Source: an uncultured Arthrobacter sp.
Lineage (GTDB): Bacteria; Actinomycetota; Actinomycetes; Actinomycetales; Micrococcaceae
Assembly (NCBI GenBank): GCA_937873245.1
Contig: CALMVY010000118.1
Span: 1 to 39,787 of the forward strand
Reading direction: 5' to 3'
Length of the DNA: 39,787 bases
In this document: piece by piece, positions 15,570 through 23,665 of the stretch
Numbering within the stretch: position 1 is the stretch's first letter
Layout: each line of letters opens with the position of its first letter
The notes under the pieces: model-generated
The model's input: only the letters and a program-made list of their open reading frames with translations
Told to the model about the DNA's origin: nothing
Database searches by the model: none
Position numbers and translations under genes: made by a program

Positions 15570-16196
15570 CTAGCGTGCGTAGAATTCCACGACGAGCTGC
15601 TCTTCGCAGGTCACGGGGACCTCGGAGCGCTTGGGGCGACGGACCAGGCGTGCCTGCAGGGCGTCAAGCTTGACGTCCAGGTATGCCGGAACCATCGGCA
15701 GGACGTCGCGGTGAGCGCCGGCTGCTGCAACCTGGAACGGGGGCATGGTCTCGCTGCGGCTGTGAACGTGGACCAGCTGGCCCTCAGAGACGCGGAAAGA
15801 CGGGCGGTCAACGCGGATACCGTCGACCAGGATGTGGCGGTGGACAACCAGCTGGCGGGCCTGGGCGATGGTGCGGGCGAAGCCTGCACGCAGCACGAGG
15901 GCGTCGAGACGCATTTCGAGCAGTTCGATCAGGTTTTCACCGGTCAGGCCCTTGGTGCGGCGTGCTTCTTCGAAGGCACGGGTCATCTGGGCTTCGCGGA
16001 TGCCGTACTGGGCGCGCAGACGCTGCTTTTCGCGCAGACGTACGGCGTAGTCGGAGTCCTGCTTCTTGCGGGCACGGCCATGCTCACCGGGGCCGTACGG
16101 GCGGCGCTCCATGTACTTGGCGGCCTTGGGGGTCAGAGCAATGCCGAGTGCGCGCGAGAGGCGTGCGGTACGGCGAGCACGAGTGTTGTTAGCCAC
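15570..16196 (-). CDS. rpsD: 30S ribosomal protein S4
   Basis: Primary 16S rRNA-binding protein that nucleates small-subunit assembly. The 208-residue protein starts at a GTG (16196, MANNTRARRTARLSRALG) preceded by GGAAGGA. The S4 N-terminal domain contains RRPYGPGEHGRARKKQDSDY, and the S4 RNA-binding domain RLDALVLRAGFARTIAQARQ with LVVHRHILVDG follows. The N-terminal Cys zinc motif found in some S4 proteins is absent, as in the Cys-free class. It is transcribed alone and ends at a strong terminator. The 229-base gap upstream holds no gene and may carry the leader/promoter. Confidence 0.97.
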   Translation of the reverse strand: MANNTRARRTARLSRALGIALTPKAAKYMERRPYGPGEHGRARKKQDSDYAVRLREKQRLRAQYGIREAQMTRAFEEARRTKGLTGENLIELLEMRLDALVLRAGFARTIAQARQLVVHRHILVDGIRVDRPSFRVSEGQLVHVHSRSETMPPFQVAAAGAHRDVLPMVPAYLDVKLDALQARLVRRPKRSEVPVTCEEQLVVEFYAR

Positions 16197-16425
16197 TTGT
16201 GTCCTTCCAATATCTGCGGTGTGTCAGTGTTACTGGCCTCCACGATGGAGAGCATCGGCCAACCGCTGCCTTTTGCTACTGGGCACAGGGCAAACCCATC
16301 ACTTGAGCATCGCAACAGCGTGCAATGCTGGAATCATGTGGATTGTGCGTCTGTGCCTTGCCAGACAACGAACAAGCCTACCACGCTGAAGCGGGCCGCC
16401 GGTCGGGGCCGGCCCTCAGCTGCCG

Positions 16426-16824
16426 TCAGAACCTGGCATGCACGCCCCGGCTGCTGCGCCGCCCGAAGGATGCCGCGCCCAGGAATTCCACGGCCACGAA
16501 CGGCGCGGGCCCTGCCACCCACTCATCGTGGCCGGGCGGAATGGTGTAGGTGTCGTTGGGGCGGATGGTGGTGCGCAGCCCTTCGGAGGATTCCACTTCC
16601 ATCACCCCTGAGATGCAGAACCCCAGGTGGTGGTGCTGGCACAGCTCGGTCTGCTCGAGGGGTCTGATCGACTCGGACCACCGCCAACCCGGACCGAGAA
16701 TGAGCCGGGCCACCGAGTAGTCGTTCACGGTGACAAGATCGAATTCTGCGTTTTCCGGGCACCGTTTCTTGTCCGGTACATCGAAGGACTTAACTGCCAG
16801 GGCTGTGACGAAGTTTACGGACAT
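16426..16824 (-). CDS. Cupin-domain protein
   Basis: A 132-residue single-domain cupin. The ATG at 16824 (MSVNFVTALAVKSFDVPDKK) is preferred, because the in-frame sequence upstream is not protein-like. The first cupin motif is visible as QHHHLGFCISGVMEVESSEG, with the metal-binding His cluster and a Glu, and the second as IPPGHDEWVAG. A WxWSESIRP segment precedes it. Substrate is unknown; such proteins often bind a metal and a small acid. It is flanked by gaps of about 230 bases on both sides, so it is probably monocistronic. Confidence 0.8.
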   Translation of the reverse strand: MSVNFVTALAVKSFDVPDKKRCPENAEFDLVTVNDYSVARLILGPGWRWSESIRPLEQTELCQHHHLGFCISGVMEVESSEGLRTTIRPNDTYTIPPGHDEWVAGPAPFVAVEFLGAASFGRRSSRGVHARF

Positions 16825-17061
16825 GGAGACACGACCTAGGAACTTGGACGAAGAAGCCCGGCGTGGAGCCAGGCTACTGATGGGCCGGCCGCTGACCTGA
16901 GGTCCGGGAAGCGAAGAGCCGGCGATGTGTGTTGCCTGCCGCGTATCCAAGCATGGTCGGAGCGCGGTCCACGCACGCACGTTCAGCAGGTCCTTGCTGA
17001 TTTATGTCTACGTTAGACCTCAAGGGCGTGAAGTCAACGGGCAGTTTCCTTCGGCTGCCGG

Positions 17062-18504
17062 CTACTTGCCGCGGATGATCTTGCGCAGCCGCTCCAGCCG
17101 GGTGGAGATGTCCCGTTCGGCGCCGTTCGCCGTGGGTTCGTAGTAGTTGCGTCCCACGAGGTCGTCCGGCGGGTACTGCTGGGTGGCCACGGAGTGTGGT
17201 GCGTCGTGGGCGTACTTGTAGCCCTTCCCGTGGCCCAGCTGCTTGGACCCCGGGTAGTGGGCGTCGCGCAGGTGGGCGGGGATGCCGTTTCCGAGCCCGG
17301 CACGGACGTCGGCGATCGCCTGGTTGATGCCCATGTACGCGGCGTTGGACTTGGGGGCGGTGGCGAGGTGGACCACGGCCTCGGCCAGGATGATCCGGCC
17401 CTCCGGCATGCCGATCAGCTGGACGGCCTGGGCGGCGGCGACGGCGGTCTGCAGCGCTGTGGGGTCGGCCATGCCGACGTCTTCCGCGGCGGAGATGACG
17501 ATGCGCCGGGCCACGAACCGCGGGTCCTCCCCCGCCTCGAGCATCCGGGCGAGGTAGTGCAGGGCGGCGTCGACGTCGGAGCCCCGGATGGACTTGATGA
17601 AGGCACTGGCGACGTCGTAGTGCTGGTCGCCGGCGCGGTCGTAGCGGACCGAGGCGACGTCGAGTGCTCGTTCGGTGTGCTTGAGTTCGATCTTCACCGG
17701 AGCCGCCCCGGCCGCCCCGGCTGTCACCCCGTTGATTCCGTCGGCGTCGTCCGCGTCTCCGAACGCGACGCCGGCAGCCGCCTCGAGCGCGGTCAGCGCC
17801 CGGCGGGCGTCCCCGCCGGAGAGCCGGACGAGGTGTGCCAGGGCTTCGTCGCTGAGTTCCGCTTTGCCGCCGAGCCCGCGGTCATCTGTTGCGGCGCGCA
17901 CCAGCAACCCCTCGACGTCGCCGTCGGTAAGCGGTTTGAGGGTCAGCAGCAGGGAGCGCGAGAGCAGCGGGGAGACGACGGAGAAGGAGGGGTTTTCGGT
18001 GGTCGCGGCGACCAGGACCACCCAGCGGTTCTCGACGCCGGGCAGCAGGGCGTCCTGCTGGGCCTTGTTGAAGCGGTGGATCTCGTCCAGGAACAGCACG
18101 GTGGTGGTCTTGAAGAGGTCCCGGGCGGTGAGGGCTTCGTCCATGACGCGGCGGACGTCCTTGACGCCGGCGGTGATGGCGGAGAGCTCGACGAACTTCC
18201 GGCCGGGACCCTTGGCGATGACGTGCGCGAGCGTGGTCTTGCCGGTTCCGGGAGGGCCCCAGAGGATCAGGGAACTGGGACCTGCGGGGCCGGTGGCGTC
18301 TGTGCCGGCGGCGAGCTGGCGCAGCGGCGAGCCCTGGCCGAGGAGATGCTGCTGGCCCACCACGTCATCGAGCGTCCGCGGCCGCATCCTGACGGCGAGC
18401 GGGCTGCGCGGGGAGACTCTGCGGCCGTCGCCGGGCTCGCCGGCGTCGCCGTCATCCTCGATTGCGGCGCCGCTGTCCCGCCCTGCGCCAAAGAGATCAT
18501 CCAC
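17062..18504 (-). CDS. rarA: Replication-associated recombination protein A
   Basis: AAA+ ATPase of the RarA/MgsA/WRNIP1 family, acting at stalled replication forks. The 480-residue protein shows RPRTLDDVVGQQHLLG, Walker A GPPGTGKTTLAHV, Walker B LFLDEIHRFNKAQQDALLPGVE, the sensor-1 region VLVAATTENPSF, and the C-terminal tetramerisation/clamp-loader-like part with FIKSIRGSDVDAALHYLARM and AYMGINQAIADV. Residues 1-35 are a Gly/Asp-rich lead. It starts at 18504, divergent from an acVLRF1-like gene with only 63 bases between the starts. Length and motifs are standard. Confidence 0.95.
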   Translation of the reverse strand: MDDLFGAGRDSGAAIEDDGDAGEPGDGRRVSPRSPLAVRMRPRTLDDVVGQQHLLGQGSPLRQLAAGTDATGPAGPSSLILWGPPGTGKTTLAHVIAKGPGRKFVELSAITAGVKDVRRVMDEALTARDLFKTTTVLFLDEIHRFNKAQQDALLPGVENRWVVLVAATTENPSFSVVSPLLSRSLLLTLKPLTDGDVEGLLVRAATDDRGLGGKAELSDEALAHLVRLSGGDARRALTALEAAAGVAFGDADDADGINGVTAGAAGAAPVKIELKHTERALDVASVRYDRAGDQHYDVASAFIKSIRGSDVDAALHYLARMLEAGEDPRFVARRIVISAAEDVGMADPTALQTAVAAAQAVQLIGMPEGRIILAEAVVHLATAPKSNAAYMGINQAIADVRAGLGNGIPAHLRDAHYPGSKQLGHGKGYKYAHDAPHSVATQQYPPDDLVGRNYYEPTANGAERDISTRLERLRKIIRGK

Positions 18505-18567
18505 ATAGATAGGCTACTTCTAGTTCCCGCCCGCCCAGACACTCACCTCACAACGGAGACCCGCGCC

Positions 18568-19236
18568 ATGACAACCACCGAGTCCCGTGTGGCGTTCGTC
18601 CCCGGCGTGCGGCTGCCGGGGTGGGTGGAGCGTTTCGCGGCGAGCCATGGGTCACTGGTCGAGGAGGAGCTCGACGGCGGGCTGCAGCTCAGCGCCGAGG
18701 ACGGGGCCTTGGCCCTGCTGCAGGCGCCCTGGCCGGCGGACGGCCGCCCCGGGCGCGGCGGCGACGCCGTCGCGCGCCTCGCTTCGCTGGCGTCGCAGCC
18801 GCGGGCCATCGGGGCGGTCCTGGTACGCCGCGGTGGTTACTCAGTGGCAGTGGTGAGCGGCGGGGCCGTGCTCGCGTCCAAGACCGGCACACGGCATGTC
18901 CAGTCCCGGACGGCTGCCGGCGGCTGGTCCCAGCAGCGCTTTGCCCGGCGTCGGGCGAACCAGGCCGACGCGCTGGTGGAGGCCGTGGCGGAGCATGCCG
19001 CGCGGATTTTCGCGGACCACCGGATCGAGTATCTGGCACCCGGCGGCGACCGGACCCTGGCCGAGCAGGTCCTCGCCGAACCGGTCCTGAAGCAGCACGC
19101 CGCACGGCCGAGGCTGGCGTTCCTCGACGTCCCGGACCCACGTGCCGCGGTGCTGAAGAAGGCCGCCGCGGACCTGTGCGCGGTGCGGATCCTGGTGACG
19201 GATCCGCCGGCGCACGTCGCGGAACAACGGGAGTAG
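18568..19236 (+). CDS. acVLRF1-type peptidyl-tRNA hydrolase (Vms1/eRF1-like)
   Basis: 222 residues, ATG at 18568. It fits the actinobacterial Vms1-like release factor family: an eRF1 domain-2-like fold that frees nascent chains from peptidyl-tRNA on split ribosomes. The diagnostic loop is GGWSQQRFARRRANQ (119-132), where the Gln after WS (Q122) takes the place of the eRF1 GGQ glutamine; a basic helix follows. The preceding strands (AIGAVLVRRGGYSVAVVSGG, TGTRHVQSRTAAG) fit. The C-terminal part (FLDVPDPRAAVLKKAAADLCAVRILV) resembles an eRF1 domain-3 element. The name is from family memory, and biochemical activity here is inferred. It is divergent from rarA. Confidence 0.78.
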   Translation: MTTTESRVAFVPGVRLPGWVERFAASHGSLVEEELDGGLQLSAEDGALALLQAPWPADGRPGRGGDAVARLASLASQPRAIGAVLVRRGGYSVAVVSGGAVLASKTGTRHVQSRTAAGGWSQQRFARRRANQADALVEAVAEHAARIFADHRIEYLAPGGDRTLAEQVLAEPVLKQHAARPRLAFLDVPDPRAAVLKKAAADLCAVRILVTDPPAHVAEQRE

Positions 19237-19339
19237 CACCGCGCACGTTAGTCAGCATACTTATCATTTGGCTGGATCAGGACTAAAATGATGTCACCAG
19301 CCGCCAGGTACGGGCGGTCCGACTGTAGGGAGAAGTGCT

Positions 19340-19525
19340 ATGGGAGTGGACGACAAGATTGGCAACGCCGCCCAGAAGCTAACGGGCAAAGGCAAGGAAG
19401 CCGCCGGCAACGTCTCCGGGGATGAAAGCCTGAAGGCCGAGGGCAGGACTGACCAGGCCGCGGCCGACGTCAAGCAGGCCGGCGAAAAGGTCAAGGACGC
19501 GGTCAAGGACGCATCCAAGGACTAG
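19340..19525 (+). CDS. CsbD-family stress protein
   Basis: A 61-residue, Lys/Ala/Asp-rich hydrophilic protein with the CsbD signature (MGVDDKIGNAAQKLTGKGKE, then SLKAEGRTDQAAADVKQAG). CsbD is a general-stress protein of unknown biochemical role. A good ribosome-binding site (AGGGAG) precedes the ATG by about 9 bases, and a perfect hairpin follows the stop. It is probably a single-gene unit; stress sigma-factor control is likely from the family but no consensus promoter was convincing. Confidence 0.92.
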   Translation: MGVDDKIGNAAQKLTGKGKEAAGNVSGDESLKAEGRTDQAAADVKQAGEKVKDAVKDASKD

Positions 19526-19540
19526 CCGCACGGCAGAGGC

Positions 19541-19571
19541 AGGGTGCAGCGCCCTACGGGAGCTGCACCCT
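19541..19571 (+). terminator. Hairpin terminator after csbD
   Basis: AGGGTGCAGC (19541-19550) pairs perfectly with GCTGCACCCT (19562-19571) over an 11-base loop, 15 bases after the csbD stop. The T-run after it is weak (TCGT), so termination may be partial, but the position between convergent genes supports the role. Confidence 0.65.
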
Positions 19572-19638
19572 CGTGGCGGCAAGCGCGTCCTGGCGCTGCC
19601 CCGTGTCTTGGCGGGAGCCCCGGTTCCGCCCTGCGGCG

Positions 19639-19872
19639 CTAGTTCTTCGCCGGAGTGGCAGGAAGGCGCGACGCCAGCACGATGCCGCCGACGATCTGGA
19701 GGAGACTCACAGCGCGCGTCAAATCGGGGTGATCGGCCCACATACGCATGCCCTTACGCCACGGCTCCGGGCCGAACTCCCACCGGGTCGCGTGCTGCAC
19801 CGGAAACACCACCCCAAGGACACCGTCCCCGATGGCCATCATCGCTACGGATTCCGCAAGTATGACTTTCAT
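19639..19872 (-). CDS. Small membrane protein of unknown function
   Basis: 77 residues with two hydrophobic segments: AESVAMMAIGDGVLGVVFPV (about 6-25) and RAVSLLQIVGGIVLASRL (about 53-70). Between them is a conserved-looking cytoplasmic part (WEFGPEPWRKGMRMWADHPDLT). A clear GGAGG lies 7 bases before the ATG at 19872, which supports a real gene. I do not recognise a named family. It is convergent with csbD. Confidence 0.7.
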   Translation of the reverse strand: MKVILAESVAMMAIGDGVLGVVFPVQHATRWEFGPEPWRKGMRMWADHPDLTRAVSLLQIVGGIVLASRLPATPAKN

Positions 19873-20037
19873 GAGATGCCTCCACTAATTGCGGCCGCGG
19901 ACGGCTGGCCCGGGACTTGGCCGAGGGCGGGCACATGGCCCTGTTGTCTGCTCTCCGATTGTTTGTTCATTCCGATTGTTCTCCGGCAACAAATAGGGTA
20001 CCCAGTGCTGAAAGTCCCTGTCCCGGCTGTCTTAACG

Positions 20038-20724
20038 TCAGCCGTGGTTGCGCTGGGTTTGCCAGGCCGAGTAGCCCAGCCACCCTACCCAGACGACGGC
20101 CAGCGTGGCGGCCCCGGCCAGCAGGCCAGTCCATGGAAGGCTGTCCGCCGGATCCGGCAGCAGCGCGAATCCGCCCCACACGGCCGCCGCCGCGGCGAGC
20201 AGCGTGAGCAGGCCGCCCAGAATGTCGCCCGGCTCTGACCGGCCGCGGCCCAACCCGACTACGAGGTCGATGGCCAGAATCAGGACGAGGGCCGCACTCA
20301 TGCCCAGCGGATAGGAGCTGAAGCTTCCACTGAAACCCTGGGCGTCCGCCCAGAACAGGAAGATGACCAGACCTGCCAGCAGTGAGAGTGCCTTGATCGA
20401 GGCAGCCGCCAGGGCGAGGCGCGTCATCCGGCGGTGCCTGTCGTGGCGCCGCCGCGGAATGTAGTCCCATGCGGCCCGGGTGAACTGCGAACCGACGAAC
20501 CCGGCGACGACAGTGAGAACCAGCGGCACTAAGACCGGCGTGACACGGTTGTTGCTGATGACCCACAGAGCCGCCAGCAGGGCGGTGAACATCTGAGGGG
20601 TGGCCACGATTCCGAGCCACCAGCCCTTCAGGTACTCACCCCGGGCGGCTGGAAGGTCGAGGGGATGGACGAAGAATTGCTGCTCCGGGTCTGGCAGTTG
20701 GACCTGTTCTTCGATCGGCTTCAT
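20038..20724 (-). CDS. Multi-pass membrane protein, function unknown
   Basis: 228 residues with about five or six predicted membrane segments (MFTALLAALWVIS, VTPVLVPLVLTVVAGFVG, LALAAASIKALSLLAGLVIFLF, MSAALVLILAIDLVVGLG, GGLLTLLAAAAAVWGGF and TGLLAGAATLAVVWVGWLG). A soluble N-terminal stretch (PDPEQQFFVHPLDLPAARGEYLKGWW) and a basic cytoplasmic loop (PRRRHDRHRRM) are notable. GGAGG precedes the ATG by 6 bases, and the start overlaps the upstream HTH gene stop by 4 bases (ATGA), so the two form a coupled pair. No family is recognised. Confidence 0.8.
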   Translation of the reverse strand: MKPIEEQVQLPDPEQQFFVHPLDLPAARGEYLKGWWLGIVATPQMFTALLAALWVISNNRVTPVLVPLVLTVVAGFVGSQFTRAAWDYIPRRRHDRHRRMTRLALAAASIKALSLLAGLVIFLFWADAQGFSGSFSSYPLGMSAALVLILAIDLVVGLGRGRSEPGDILGGLLTLLAAAAAVWGGFALLPDPADSLPWTGLLAGAATLAVVWVGWLGYSAWQTQRNHG

Positions 20725-21179
20725 GGAGTCCTCCAGGGCACGGTGTCGATATACGGTGGGCGAAGGCCGGTGCGGGCAATCTCGTAGACCTTTTGGCGTG
20801 AGACACCGAGTTCACCTGCCACAGTGATAGCGCTGTAGTCCTCCAGGAGCTCGGCAACGGCTTCGGACCGGATGCCTGATGCCCGTGAATTCACGTGGGC
20901 GGCGAACACGCTGACCTCGGCTGCGAGCAGTGCGACGGCCAGATACCCTCCGAAGGGCTCGGCCCAGTCGGCACTGCGCTGGCGCACCGACTGATACAGC
21001 GCATCTCCCCCATCGGACAGGACTTCCCGCACCTGGGCCGCCCCGACGCCGGCGGCCGTGAAACGTGCCGCGGCAGCGTCCCGCGACCCGTCCTCCTCGG
21101 TGCGGTGGGACAGCACAGCCTGCCACCCGGCGTCGGACGCGGCGCCAGGCGTACTGTCACCCCGGGGTTTACTGGTCAT
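20721..21179 (-). CDS. Small protein with C-terminal helix-turn-helix
   Basis: 152 residues from the ATG at 21179 (MTSKPRGDSTPG). The C-terminus contains a helix-turn-helix-like segment, SAITVAGELGVSRQKVYEIARTG (about 116-138), of the kind found in DNA-binding regulators. The middle region (DGGDALYQSVRQRSADWAEPF, then LAVALLAAEVSVFAAHVNSR) is helical and of unknown role. It is translationally coupled to the membrane protein gene downstream through a 4-base overlap, suggesting the two act together. Upstream in-frame codons are not protein-like, which decides the start. Confidence 0.75.
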   Translation of the reverse strand: MTSKPRGDSTPGAASDAGWQAVLSHRTEEDGSRDAAAARFTAAGVGAAQVREVLSDGGDALYQSVRQRSADWAEPFGGYLAVALLAAEVSVFAAHVNSRASGIRSEAVAELLEDYSAITVAGELGVSRQKVYEIARTGLRPPYIDTVPWRTP

Positions 21180-21309
21180 GGCACCAGCATGGGCTGGCGC
21201 GCGCCCTTCGTCAACCCCGGGGCGACAAGTGTGTCCCGTGACCCCACTTCCCAGACAACCGCACGAACTTGCTCGAGCTGCCGCACTGGAACGGCCTTCA
21301 ACCAGTCGA

Positions 21310-22879
21310 TCACGCGCAGTGGTGCAAGAGGTCTTCCGGAAAGGCGTCGTTAGAGGGCGCTGGGCCTGGGTCGTCTGGTTCGGCGGCAGGCCATGGGTGG
21401 TGTCCGGCGGTGAATTGGTCCCAGTCCGGGAAGGGGTCCGGGGGCAGCTCCAGTCCGGGATCCCGGCCCGGATCCTGACCGGGTTCAGAGTCGGGGTGTC
21501 CGGTTGCCGCCGGGTCCGGCTGCTGTCCTGGAGCTGCACCCAGGCCCGGGTGCGGACCTGCGTCAATGGGCAGGACGTGGTCGGGCCAGTGGGGTGGTTC
21601 CCAGTCCTGGTGTTCGCTCAGGTAGTAACGCCCCGACGGTGAGGTCCATCCCGGCGGATGGTCTTTGCTGGCGCCGGTGGGTGTCCAGGCAGAGCGGTGT
21701 TTGAGGCGGTGGTGTTTGGGGCAGGGCTGTCCCAGGTTGGCGATTCCGGTGGTGCCGCCGTCGGCCCAGGCCAGGAGGTGGTCTGCTTCGTTGTCCAGGG
21801 AGGGGTTGTTGCAGCCCGGGAAGGGGCATTTGCCGTCGCGGAGCCGCAGCCATTGCCGCTGCGCCTTCGTCGGCCGGTAGCTGGACCGTCCGATCTCCAG
21901 CGGCGCGCCGTCACGCGGGTCGGTCAGCACCCGGTAGAACGGGTCGGCGCCGTCGGCGACCAGCCGCCGGGCCATGGACGGCGGGATCGGACCATACCCG
22001 TCCAGCATCGCCGGTTCATCGCTGGCGCCCAGCAGGGACATCACCGGGACGGTGACCAGCATCTGCGCCCGCGGCGGTGTCGGCCGGGAGGTACGCGTTG
22101 AGCCAGGCCATGCCGTCCCGGTCCGGAACGAACTCCACCCTCCGGTCCGCGGCGCACCTGCTGTGGCGTTTTTCGATGCTGACCGGGTGGTGGCGACCCC
22201 GCCAGGTGCGCGCCTTGGCCCGGAACCGTCCCGGCACGAGCTCCCCGGCGGGGCACCCCCGGGCCGGGTTGGGCGCGGCCGGGTCCAGGAAGTGCGCCTC
22301 TAGCGCGGCCGCCCCGGCCCGGTCCAGGCCGGCAGTTTCATCGACCATGATCCGCGCGTGCTGCCACGAGACCGACCCGGCCTGCAAGGCGCCCAGGGTC
22401 AGCGGCAGCGCCGTCGTCAGGGTCTGGCAATCGGACAGGAGCGCTCCGGCGGACCGTTCGCTCACCGTCAACACACACGCGACCTCGGCCACCAGGGCCA
22501 TCTCCCGGGCCGTGTGGTGCGGCGGCGGCGCCGCCGGCGGCGCCAAAGCCGTGGCCGCCCGAACGTATTCCGCGGCCAGCCGCACCTTCAACGCCGCCGC
22601 CCGGGCCTCCAGCCGCGCCACCTCCGCGAGCCCGTCCAAACACGCATCCGCCACGTCCCGCGACGGATCAGAGTCCCGCAACGGATCGGAGTCCCGCAAC
22701 GCATCAGAGTCCTGCAAAGAATCGGTGACCCTCGGGTTGGCGGGTCGGAACGCATCGGTGTCGGAAGTTTCAGAAAGATCCGGGCCGGCGCCGGTGATGG
22801 TTGCCAGCGCCGCAGCGGACGCCGCGACGCCTTCCGCCGCCTCCCGGCATTCAATGCTCCACGTCGTGCTGTTCTTCAC
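21310..22879 (-). pseudogene. DUF222/HNH endonuclease, broken by deletion and frameshift
   Basis: An actinobacterial DUF222-HNH family gene split over two frames. The N-terminal frame (22879 down to about 22085) gives DUF222 sequence up to WLNAYLPADTAAG, then runs out of frame to a stop at 22016. The C-terminal frame picks up at about 22083 with PRAQMLVTVPVMSLLG and holds an intact HNH site (CPFPGCNNP, ADHLLAWADGGTT, CPKHHRLKH) and a Pro/Asp-rich tail to 21310. In intact family members about 50-60 residues separate these two segments. They are missing here, so a deletion not divisible by three has occurred, or a repeat-mediated assembly slip. The family is often multicopy, which makes either possible. 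Confidence 0.82.
22655..22726. repeat. Four 18-base tandem repeats inside the DUF222 gene
   Basis: Four consecutive 18-base units based on GTCCCGCAACGGATCGGA (22655, 22673, 22691, 22709) occur in frame near the 5' end of the endonuclease remnant and encode a degenerate hexapeptide RDSDPL. The first three differ from each other at only 1-3 bases and the fourth is more worn. Confidence 0.85.
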
Positions 22880-23093
22880 ACTCTTAGAATCTCAGGAGCC
22901 ACCGACAAAAAGCGGGCCCTGCGGATTGCCTGCAGCCATGGCTCCGTATCGGGTCTGATGACGCCGCGACCCGTGCCGGGTTACTGGCGACCACCGCCGG
23001 CACCCCGATGGTTCTGCCCACACCAAATTCCTTGTTCAGTCGCGTCCCGGCTCGCCTCTGGAGCTGGTCCGTCCGCCTTGGTAGCTTCAACGC

Positions 23094-23531
23094 ATGGCCA
23101 TCAAACTTGAAAACGTCGGTATCGCCGTTCGCGACCTCGAAGCAGCAATCGCCTTTTTCACCGACCTCGGGCTCGCCGTCGTCGGCCGTGACACGGTCAG
23201 CGGGGAGTGGACCGACACCGCCGTCGGCCTTGACGGCAACCACGCCAACATAGCGATGCTCCAGACCCCGGACGGTCACGGTCGGCTTGAGCTCTTCGAG
23301 TACATTCATCCCGAAGCGATCGAATCGGAGCCCACTCGCCCCAACGAGATTGGCATGCACCGCGTGGCCTTCTCGGTCGACGACATCGACAAAGCCCTCG
23401 AGGTCGCTGCGAAGCACGGATGCCATCCGCTACGCGGCGTTGCGACCTATAAGGACGTCTACAAGCTCACCTACGTCCGCGGTCCCAGCGGCATCATCGT
23501 GATGCTCGCCGAGGAACTGAAGAAAGGCTGA
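23094..23531 (+). CDS. VOC-superfamily (glyoxalase-like) protein
   Basis: 145 residues with two beta-alpha-beta-beta-beta modules of the vicinal oxygen chelate fold: KLENVGIAVRDLEAAIAFFT with GLAVVGRDTVSG and LELFEY in the first, and MHRVAFSVDDIDKALEV with GPSGIIVMLAEE in the second. Expected metal ligands are visible at E in LELFEY, H in MHRVAF and E in LAEE, but the first module has Asn where many members have His (ENVGIAV), so metal binding may differ. Substrate is unknown. It is convergent with the DNA polymerase IV gene, 134 bases away. Confidence 0.85.
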   Translation: MAIKLENVGIAVRDLEAAIAFFTDLGLAVVGRDTVSGEWTDTAVGLDGNHANIAMLQTPDGHGRLELFEYIHPEAIESEPTRPNEIGMHRVAFSVDDIDKALEVAAKHGCHPLRGVATYKDVYKLTYVRGPSGIIVMLAEELKKG

Positions 23532-23665
23532 AACCCGGTTCGGCCCGAGCAGCCTGTGTTTCCAGGCCTCAGGCCGTACGGCCCACCTCGACCCCGCCGT
23601 GGCCGTTCCTTGTGGTCGGGGTTGCCCAGACGGGACGGACGCGACGACTCAGGCGGACGACGCCG

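Noticed and set aside
17194..18567. Long plus-strand extension upstream of the acVLRF1 gene
   Set aside because: Antisense of rarA; the real protein begins at the ATG at 18568 where family sequence starts.
19221..19251. SigH-type stress promoter before csbD (GGAACA ... CGTTAG)
   Set aside because: Spacing is two or more bases too long and the first box lies inside the preceding coding end, so support is weak.
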